NCBI GenBank assembly: GCA_002887195.1
Contig: PJAB01001544.1
Coordinates: 1-13,770, forward strand
Reading direction: 5' to 3'
Source: Chrysochromulina parva
Taxonomy: Eukaryota; Haptophyta; Prymnesiales; Chrysochromulinaceae
Length of the DNA stretch: 13,770 nucleotides
The notes under the pieces are model-generated. The model saw only the letters and a list, made by a program, of their open reading frames with translations, was not told where the DNA came from and did not search any database. How positions within the stretch are numbered: position 1 is the first letter of the stretch; each line of letters starts with the position of its first letter. The position numbers and the translations under genes are program-made. Positions 8,422 to 13,770 of the stretch are shown here, piece after piece.

Positions 8422-9111
8422 TCAGGCCTGCTCGGCCTCTGCACTGGCGTCAATGAGACCCCGACCTGTCCAGCCGAGGCGTGTGAGCAGCGTGCGCTCG
8501 GCCTCCGCCATCTCGCGGTGCTCCACGTCCCCGTCCTCATGATCATACCCGAGCAGATGCAGCACGCCATGGACCATCAGGATGCGCAGCTCGTCGCGCA
8601 GCTCGTGCGCGCGTTCGCTCGCCTGCCGCCGCGCGGTGTCGATCGAGATGACGAGGTCGCCTAGGAGCTGATCGTCGTCCATCGGGAACGAGAGCACGTC
8701 CGTCGGCTCGTCGACCGAGCGCCACTCGCTGTTCAGCTGCTGGATGTAGGGGTCGTCGCAGAGCGTGAGCGACAGCTGCTCGCCGTCGTCGAGCCCCGCG
8801 GCGGCGAGGAGCGCGCATGCGTCCTCCTCGGCGGCCACACTCAGACCGCAGCCCTCCGCGCCGCCCTGCTCGCTCAGCAGCACGCGGTCGAGCGGCACCG
8901 GCAGCTGGTCGAACTCGAGGGTAGGCACCTCAGTGTCCTTGCCGGAGCTCTCGTCCACGAGAAGCAGCTGCGCATTCACGAGGAGCTGCGTCGAGCTCGC
9001 GCGCCGGCCAGCATAGTAGTCGCTGCGCAAGCCGACGTTGCGCAGCGATTTCGAGCCCGGGAAGCAGTGGAGCTTTGGCAAGCCTGCCAAGAGCAGCAGG
9101 ACGGTCCGCAT
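8422..9111 (-). CDS. ybeY: Endoribonuclease YbeY, plastid-targeted
   Basis: YbeY is a zinc metallo-endoribonuclease needed for maturation of the 16S rRNA 3' end and ribosome quality control; algal and plant nuclear copies serve the plastid. Seen: 229 aa from ATG 9111 to TGA. The signature HGVLHLLGYDH holds the three zinc-binding histidines (181, 185 and 191), followed by EHREMAEAERTLL. Upstream are LNSEWRSVDEPTDVLSFPM and LLGDLVISIDTA, both typical YbeY stretches. The start was chosen because residues 1-17 (MRTVLLLLAGLPKLHCF) form a signal peptide with Phe after a probable cleavage site, then a basic, Ser-rich transit region; the open frame upstream has no comparable leader. Bacterial YbeY is about 155 aa, so about 70 extra N-terminal residues fit targeting. 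An insert-like acidic stretch (residues about 60-85) precedes the catalytic domain. Divergent from the fibrillin gene, 133 bp away. Confidence 0.93.
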   Translation of the reverse strand: MRTVLLLLAGLPKLHCFPGSKSLRNVGLRSDYYAGRRASSTQLLVNAQLLLVDESSGKDTEVPTLEFDQLPVPLDRVLLSEQGGAEGCGLSVAAEEDACALLAAAGLDDGEQLSLTLCDDPYIQQLNSEWRSVDEPTDVLSFPMDDDQLLGDLVISIDTARRQASERAHELRDELRILMVHGVLHLLGYDHEDGDVEHREMAEAERTLLTRLGWTGRGLIDASAEAEQA

Positions 9112-9244
9112 TATCCTCGTTGATGAATCGAAGAGCCGGAGCGCGGCGGGTAGGCATGAAACACGATCATGAACGGGGCGCGATGAACATGTAAAGGAGG
9201 GCCGTCGAACATTCTTCACCTTTTGGTTCACATCACGCTTGCAC
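9112..9244. promoter_or_regulatory. Short divergent intergenic region between YbeY and fibrillin genes
   Basis: The two start codons of genes for plastid proteins are only 133 bp apart, head to head, so a shared bidirectional promoter is likely. It contains CATGAAACACGAT (9155-9167), differing at one position from CATGAAACATGAT at 6865-6877 in the ChlH/ferredoxin interval. No TATA-like element is evident. Confidence 0.5.
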
Positions 9245-10282
9245 ATGCTCGCCTCATGTCTCTGCGCACTGGTGGCGCTTCGGTCGTCACCACTGCAACC
9301 GGCGCTTCGGCCGGTGCCCCTTCAATGGGTGCGCTCACCGCCGCCGAGCCTCGTCGCGGTGCCCAGCACCGAGCTGCGCATCCGCACGGCGGAGCTGAAG
9401 GAGCAGCTCATCCAATCGTGCGCCGCCTTCAAGGCTGCGCAGAAGGCGGAGTGGGATGCCCAGGACGCCAAGGGTGTCGGCCCGCAGCAGGCCACGGGCG
9501 AGCGCCTCAAGTCTCCGCTCAAGGCAGAGGGCTTTGGCAATGTCGAGGTCTCTGCCGAGAGCGAGCGTCTCGCCGCGGCAAAGGCGGAGACGATCCGGCT
9601 GATCGAGGCGCTTGCCACACGCAACCCCACGAGCGCGCCCTTTGATGGCTGGCAGACGACCGAGGGCTGCGCGCTCGAGGGTACGTGGAGGCTGCTCTTC
9701 ACGACGGGCGCAGACGCGACCTTCCGTCCATCGAACACATCGGGCACACCCAAGACATTCCAGCAGATAGATACCCGCAAGGGACTGTTTGTGAACTGCG
9801 TCGACTTTGCGAAGCCTCAGGGCAAGCTCGAGGGCTTCCGGGTCGTCGTCGCGGGAACGCCACTCTCGCAGACTGAGGTGTCGCTGAGCTTCAAGCGCGT
9901 CAAGCTGCTGCGTCGCTCACGGGTACGCCTACTGCGCACGCTTGTGATCCCGCTGCCGCCGGGTTGGCTGCTGCGCGGGATCGCGCGCTGGGCAAGCCGC
10001 GGCAAGGCGCAGCTGTCGAAGCGAGGCGCGGGCTTCGAGATGCTGTACCTCGACGACGAGCTCCGCATGCACAAGACCTTCGACGGCCAGTACTTTGTGC
10101 AGCAGCGCGACGCGACTGAGACCTTTTACAAGAGCACGAATTTCGTCGTGCGCAAGGAGGAGGAGGAGGGCCTCTCGGGGCGCCAGGCAGCCGCGAGGGC
10201 CGCCACCGCCGCCGCGTACGGCAAAAAGAAGCTGGGCGCGTTGGGTGCGCCCGAGGGGTTCGTGTGGGGACCGACTGTTTAG
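9245..10282 (+). CDS. PAP/fibrillin plastid lipid-associated protein
   Basis: Fibrillins (plastoglobulins) bind lipids at thylakoids and plastoglobules and affect quinone, carotenoid and stress-related lipid handling. Seen: 345 aa from ATG 9245 to TAG; the frame opens two codons earlier only with TTG. The first residues (MLASCLCALVALRSSPLQP) form a signal peptide, followed by a Pro/Arg-rich transit stretch. Residues about 35-125 are charged and helical. The lipocalin-like PAP core starts at LEGTWRLLFTTGAD (residues about 144-157), matching the family's 'L-x-G-x-W-x-L-L-y-T' opening. It ends with FEMLYLDDELRMHKTFDGQY then FVQQRD (residues about 263-287), the usual 'Y-L-D-x-x-L-R-I...G...F-V' close. 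Between them is a basic stretch (RVKLLRRSRVRLLRTL). A Lys/Glu- and Ala-rich tail follows. The subfamily cannot be fixed by eye. Confidence 0.88.
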   Translation: MLASCLCALVALRSSPLQPALRPVPLQWVRSPPPSLVAVPSTELRIRTAELKEQLIQSCAAFKAAQKAEWDAQDAKGVGPQQATGERLKSPLKAEGFGNVEVSAESERLAAAKAETIRLIEALATRNPTSAPFDGWQTTEGCALEGTWRLLFTTGADATFRPSNTSGTPKTFQQIDTRKGLFVNCVDFAKPQGKLEGFRVVVAGTPLSQTEVSLSFKRVKLLRRSRVRLLRTLVIPLPPGWLLRGIARWASRGKAQLSKRGAGFEMLYLDDELRMHKTFDGQYFVQQRDATETFYKSTNFVVRKEEEEGLSGRQAAARAATAAAYGKKKLGALGAPEGFVWGPTV

Positions 10283-10755
10283 ATCGGGGAGAGTGTACTA
10301 GAGAGGTCGGGTTACTAGAGGTTGGGTTTGTGCGTCAGCCACTGGGCTGTACGACGCCGGGACCCGTGCCGACCGGCGCGCGGCAGGCTTAGATGAGTCA
10401 CTGTGAGCGACGCAGCGTGAGGACCGACAGTCGTTCAGATGAGAATTGAGAGTGACGCTGAGCCAGGACCCCGCGCCTCCGGCGCGCTCGTAGAGGTGTC
10501 GGGAGGTGGTATGACCTCGATCTGCTCTGGCCCACCGCCGGATTCGGGCTTACGGCTAGCGTTAGGCTAGCGTCTCTTGTGAAACAGAAACGGATCTGTC
10601 ACTGTCTCCCATGGCATGTACCGGCTTTACACGACTCCAATTGAGCTCAATTTGTGCAAAGAATTTGGGACTCGGGACCACCCACTTTAAGGTAAAAGTT
10701 GACAATATTAACACCGTTCATGCTATAGGCTTCACAGGAGCAGCACGCCAGCACC
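10283..10755. other. Intergenic region between fibrillin and glycosyltransferase genes
   Basis: This holds the fibrillin 3' UTR and the glycosyltransferase 5' region. Visible are TACTAGAG twice (10296-10303, 10313-10320), each followed by a similar G/T-rich tail, and GGCTAGCGT twice (10554-10562, 10565-10573). The last 130 bp become AT-rich. A very short possible intron (10692-10737) lies just before the glycosyltransferase ATG. No supportable gene otherwise. Confidence 0.5.
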
Positions 10756-12863
10756 ATGGAACATAGACCTAGCATGCCCTCTCGTGCGCATGCATTCGAT
10801 CCAAGTTTCAAGCGACCACAACAACGACAAAGAAATCCGCGTGGAATGGCTGAGCCCAGGAGCGGCTCCATTTACGTTGCGCTAGGCGTGCTGTCCTCAG
10901 CGATCACGTACGAGACTGGCCGCAGCGTCGCCGGCAACTCACGCTCACGCCGCGACCGCGTGCGTGAAGCAGTCGCGCACTTCCCGGAGACGCTCGGGAG
11001 AACGGTGGTGCTGCGCTTCCTCTTATCTGCCAATATTTCGAGGCAGGCTCGCGCAGCGACGGTACGAGCTAACGATGCGCTCATGCTGGAAGCGCATGAT
11101 GAAGCGCACACGTACAGGGACATCGTCTTCCTCAACATGACCGAGTCTTTTCACCTGTGCGCGTGGAAGAAGGTGATTGCCACATGCCCACATCTGATTG
11201 CCCATCTGAGTGGGTCCGAACGTCCGATGAGTGTTGTGATGGGCTCGCTCGATACTCGCTCGACGTTCCAGATTCTGTGGTACCGTTGGGCCACGGCCAC
11301 CTTCCCGAGCGCGCGCTACCTGGCCATCGCCGACGACGACGCGTACGTCCAGATCGCACATCTCGAGGCCGACCTGCGCCTCACCTCATCCATCGTGCAC
11401 TCGCCGTGGGTGTTGCACGGCCTACTCATGTGGAAGGCCTTCTACATCGCGACGAGCCACGAGCCAGCGACCGAGTTTGGCGGCTGGCGGCCGACGGACT
11501 TCAAGGCGGCCGCACTGCGCGATCACATTGAGCGCTGCCGCCTGAGCCGGCTGCTGCACAATGCGAGCGCGGAGGCCCCGGCCAACCGTAGCTCGAGCAC
11601 GTCGAGGAGCATGCCGAGCTCGAGTGCAAGCTCACATGCAGATGGTTCGCCCTCAGCAGGCGTAACTTCAGGCGTGGGTATGGCAGGGGGTGCGACGGGC
11701 CGGCGCAGCCATGGGCGAAGCCTCCGTACGGCGAGGGGGTTCGAAGCAACTGGGCGGGGCTCGGCTACTGGGCGAAGCCTCCGTACGGCGAGCCGCCATA
11801 GCGGGGGGCATAGTGGGCATAGTGGGGGGGCACGCCGCCGCTCATCACCCTCAAGAATCGCGCACGACCCATGCGCCAAGGTGCCCAAGAAGCTTCTCAA
11901 CCGGCTGGACGAGCTGCATCGTGCGCCGCCTTACCCATTCGCCAACGGCCCCCTCATAGTGCTCTCCCGGCCTCTCGCGAGCCTGCTCGCTGTGGATGCC
12001 TACCCTGCGGAATGGTTGGCCAGCCTCGAGCGCACGCCCGTGCTCCAGTTCTATCGGCAGCGCGGCCGAGTGCCGTTTGTGCTGCGCAAGGACGCATGCT
12101 TCCCCGCGAGCTTCGATGCGGTCCTCGGCTGGTGGGTCTACCAGGTAGAGCTCTGATTGCCTCCCTGATTGCCTCTCTGATTGCCTCTGATTAACTATGA
12201 TTACCTCTGATGACCTCTGATGACCTCTGACTACCTCTGATGACCTCTGATGACCTCTGACTACCTCTGATGACCTCTGATGACCTCTGATTACCTCTGA
12301 TTGCCTCTGATTGCCTCTGATTACCTCTCGGCTGGTGGTTCTACCAGGTAGCTCTGCGCCATCGGCTGCGGCTAGCGCTTGTCGATTCGCCCTTCATGAT
12401 CCAGCACCACCCCTGGGTTGCGTACCGACACGGCGCCTTCTCGAATGCGTCACTCATCCTTCACGAGCTCAAGAACCCGCGCAGCCCCGGATGGGCCTTC
12501 GCCCAGGCCCACGGCTCGGGCCCCTTCGTACCCACCCCGCGTGAGTGTGGACCTTGTGGAACATCTGTTAGTGGATCAACTGCACCACTGGCGCGAGCTG
12601 CGAGCGGCGGCACAGCGGCTGGCGCTCCTCGCCCCAGTGGTGCTCTGGTTGGGGGTGGGCTTGAGGCACTACCACTGGAGCGTGATGGCGATGACGGAGG
12701 GGACGGGGGCGGCATGCCCATGGGCTGGAGCACTGTCAGGAGAAGCCCGGTGGCGAGATGGGAGTGCTGCGGCCAACGAAGCTCCGCGGAAGCCGTGAGA
12801 ATGGCGTGCGACGAGCGCATTACGGAGCTGGCGCGGTGCGCTGGGCCGGGGGGTGAGGACTGA
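10756..12863 (+). CDS. GT31-like (beta-1,3-galactosyltransferase-type) glycosyltransferase, two exons
   Basis: Modelled as 10756-12144 joined to 12348-12863, 634 aa. It would transfer a sugar from a nucleotide sugar to a glycan, normally in the Golgi. GT31-like order: YVALGVLSSAITYETGR and a basic RSRRDRVREAV stretch (family 'R-R-x-x-x-R'), YRDIVFLNMTESFHLCAWKK, then YLAIADDDAYV with the DDD metal motif at residues 193-195, then PYPFANGPLIVLSRPLASLL, and FDAVLGWWVYQ (residues 453-463; family 'E-D-V-x-x-G'). Exon 2 adds PFMIQHHPWVAYRHGAFSNA, LHELKNP, RECGPCG and a Cys-bearing tail (WECCG, CDERITELARC). Two Ser/Gly/Arg linkers (about 272-370 and 534-585) interrupt the fold. No transmembrane anchor is visible at the N-terminus, which GT31 enzymes usually have, so a 5' exon may be missing. 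Without splicing the protein ends at 466 aa. Confidence 0.72.
11713..11792 (+). repeat. 23-bp direct repeat within the glycosyltransferase linker
   Basis: The same 23 bases occur at 11713-11735 and 11770-11792, 57 bp (19 codons) apart, so both are read in the same frame and give GRSLRTA twice. Just downstream are short GGGCATAGT repeats giving Ser/Gly/His repeats. The block marks a local in-frame duplication in a low-complexity linker. Confidence 0.8.
12145..12347 (+). other. Intron of the glycosyltransferase gene, filled by tandem repeats (203 nt, GT-AG)
   Basis: The donor is TCTACCAG|GTAGAG (12144/12145) and the acceptor is TTCTACCAG|GTAGCT (12347/12348). Splicing is phase 0 and joins AVLGWWVYQ to VALRHRLRLALVDSPF, then the conserved-looking HHPWVAYRHGAFSNASLILH. 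Reading through instead meets TGA at 12154-12156 and shifts frame (203 is not a multiple of 3). Both splice sites lie in near-copies of one exon segment (12124-12155 and 12327-12356), and the space between is almost entirely 10-bp tandem repeat. Confidence 0.68.
12151..12328. repeat. 10-bp tandem repeat array, about 17 units (minisatellite)
   Basis: Units of the type CTCTGATGAC, CTCTGATTGC, CTCTGATTAC and CTCTGACTAC run head to tail, with two 12-bp units near the left end. In the middle, a three-unit pattern (GATGAC, GATGAC, GACTAC) repeats, giving a 30-bp higher-order period. Variants with TTGC lie at both ends. Every unit includes CTGAT or CTGAC, which resembles an intron branch-point site. 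Confidence 0.9.
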
Positions 12864-12955
12864 CAAGTTGACGTCGATGACGTTCGTCTTCGTTAGACGT
12901 TCGTCGGTTCTCGGCGTCGGTACGCAGGTGCGTTGGGTGTACTAAGACAGGTAGG

Positions 12956-12976
12956 TGCGTATAACGGCTATACGCA
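12956..12976. repeat. Perfect hairpin, 8-bp stem
   Basis: TGCGTATA (12956-12963) pairs with TATACGCA (12969-12976) around a 5-nt loop, ACGGC. It starts 92 bp after the glycosyltransferase stop codon, so it could fall in that gene's 3' UTR. Confidence 0.55.
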
Positions 12977-13263
12977 GTTATGCACCGCACGCCGCGTTTG
13001 CGCATGGACGCAAAGAGGTCGCGGCGCCGCGCGCCGGTGCCGCGGCGGTGCAAGTTCGCACCGTGCGGGTTTACGCACCCCAGCTGGGAATTAACGCAGG
13101 AAGGCGCGTTCATTATGAATACACACAACACGTAAACGGCACCACTGTGAAGAGCTATACAGGACTCTCGGAATGAGAGAGCTGAGAAACAGCCATTGAT
13201 AAAAGAGAAAGTGCGGCGAGACCCATGTTCACACGAGCCTGTGTAGATAGAAACCCTAAGAAG

Positions 13264-13283
13264 TGTGTGTTAGAAATCACACA
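13264..13283. repeat. Hairpin, 6-bp GT/CA stem
   Basis: TGTGTG (13264-13269) pairs with CACACA (13278-13283) around the loop TTAGAAAT. The stem is short and low in complexity, so chance is a fair explanation. Confidence 0.35.
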
Positions 13284-13353
13284 GGCGCACTTTCACATTC
13301 ATACATGAAGCTTAGGAAGTCACTGTGTATCCGGATATTTCGGCCTGTTCACT

Positions 13354-13376
13354 TAAGGGGGTAGGTCAGCCCCTTA
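13354..13376. repeat. Hairpin, 7-bp perfect stem
   Basis: TAAGGGG (13354-13360) pairs with CCCCTTA (13370-13376) around a 9-nt loop, with a possible extra T-G pair outside. There is no T-run after it and no gene ends nearby, so no terminator role is claimed. Confidence 0.45.
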
Positions 13377-13545
13377 GTTTCAAGCTCACCGCAGGTGTGG
13401 TTGTGTTCAGTTAGGTGTGAATGAGGGCTCCCGCAGGCGAGCTGACCTTTCGGTCCGGCCGAGCATGCATGCATATACCGCCCATATTACCATATCGGGT
13501 CGTAATTCGAGTCGTGATGAACGCTGAGTGCGTCCCGCGCTGAGT

Positions 13546-13566
13546 GCTTCGAGAAAGCTTCGAGAA
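13546..13566. promoter_or_regulatory. Tandem GCTTCGAGAA repeat, heat-shock-element-like
   Basis: GCTTCGAGAA occurs at 13546-13555 and 13557-13566. Each copy contains TTCnnGAA, the inverted unit recognised by heat-shock factors. The two units are separated by three bases (GAA-AGC-TTC) rather than the ideal two, so this is an imperfect match. A CGCTGAGTGC repeat (13522-13531, 13538-13547) lies just before it. Confidence 0.3.
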
Positions 13567-13770
13567 TCCGCTCTCGCGTCTCGTGCGCTCTGTCGTGTTG
13601 TTGTTGCTGTGTTCGTCCGCTCACCGCACTTGAGAGGACTCGCTACAGCCCAGGGGAACTTCCATGACCTATGGCCGCGCACGGTGGCGCGGAAGCTGAC
13701 TACAATGGGGTTTCTGAGGCATTGGGGGGGACGTCGTGTTCGTTAACACTATACATCCCAACCGAGCCCA

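Larger units (their letters stand above)
12864..13770. other. Right-flank region with no supportable gene
   Basis: About 900 bp downstream of the glycosyltransferase. Open frames here are short, mostly begin at non-ATG codons and resemble nothing known. Contents: GACGTTCGTC twice (12879-12888, 12896-12905), hairpins at 12956-12976, 13264-13283 and 13354-13376, a GCATGCATGC palindrome near 13464, and tandem CGCTGAGTGC and GCTTCGAGAA repeats at 13522-13566. It probably holds the glycosyltransferase 3' UTR and possibly a promoter for a gene beyond the right edge. Confidence 0.5.

Noticed and set aside
10611..10737. Extra 5' exon of the glycosyltransferase (ATG 10611, donor 10692, acceptor 10737, phase 0)
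   Set aside because: The splice sites and phase fit, but the intron would be only 46 nt and the added peptide gives no membrane anchor. Kept only as a possibility for transcript data.
12151..12328. C/D-box snoRNA-like elements (TGATGA and CTGA) in the repeat array
   Set aside because: These strings arise automatically from the 10-bp repeat unit. There is no terminal stem or guide spacing, so a minisatellite is the simpler explanation.
12541..12798. Alternative +1 frame in the second glycosyltransferase exon, starting at a GTGAGT donor-like site
   Set aside because: Its high third-position GC is explained by the G-rich first positions of the Gly/Ala-rich linker in the main frame, and the main frame regains conserved-looking sequence (WECCG, CDERITELARC) downstream.
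13407..13746. Short open frames at the right edge on both strands (72 and 91 codons)
   Set aside because: At least one starts at a non-ATG codon, both lack motifs, and they overlap each other in repeat-bearing DNA.
1..13770. A mobile element, defence system or CRISPR array
   Set aside because: No transposase, reverse transcriptase, integrase, nuclease cassette, spacer-repeat array or terminal inverted repeats with target duplications were found on either strand.

Overview
The window is eukaryotic nuclear DNA from an alga with a secondary, red-lineage plastid. I favour a haptophyte; a pelagophyte or other high-GC ochrophyte is the main alternative. The grounds are: GC-rich DNA with GC-rich third codon positions; GT-AG introns of about 120-275 nt; and plastid proteins that begin with a hydrophobic signal peptide followed by a basic, Ser/Ala-rich transit peptide. 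The clearest cleavage-site motif is ASYASFAP in the Mg-chelatase presequence, where Phe follows the predicted signal peptidase site. No prokaryotic operon, transposon, CRISPR array, tRNA or rRNA was seen.

Layout, left to right: a BTB/POZ protein cut by the left edge (minus); a plastid-targeted protein of unknown family (plus, 354-1217); a gene-free convergent interval (1218-2043); the Mg-chelatase H subunit ChlH (minus, 2044-6657, at least three exons); a divergent promoter interval (6658-7081); a two-exon mitochondrial ferredoxin-like protein resembling the complex I bridging ferredoxin C1-FDX (plus, 7082-7835); a convergent interval (7836-8421); a plastid YbeY endoribonuclease (minus, 8422-9111); a PAP/fibrillin plastid lipid-associated protein (plus, 9245-10282); a GT31-like glycosyltransferase (plus, 10756-12863) split by a 203-nt intron made of 10-bp tandem repeats; and about 900 bp with no supportable gene.

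Six of the genes form three head-to-head pairs, two of them separated by only about 135 bp. The theme is organelle function: chlorophyll synthesis (ChlH), plastid rRNA maturation (YbeY), plastid lipid bodies or membranes (fibrillin), one unknown plastid protein, and mitochondrial complex I (C1-FDX-like). The glycosyltransferase would act in the secretory pathway and the BTB protein probably as an adaptor. The most notable structure is the glycosyltransferase intron: its two splice sites lie in two near-identical copies of the same exon segment containing AG|GT, as expected if the intron arose by local duplication and was then filled with a minisatellite. All gene models come from reading frames and splice-phase logic only, with no transcripts or database searches.
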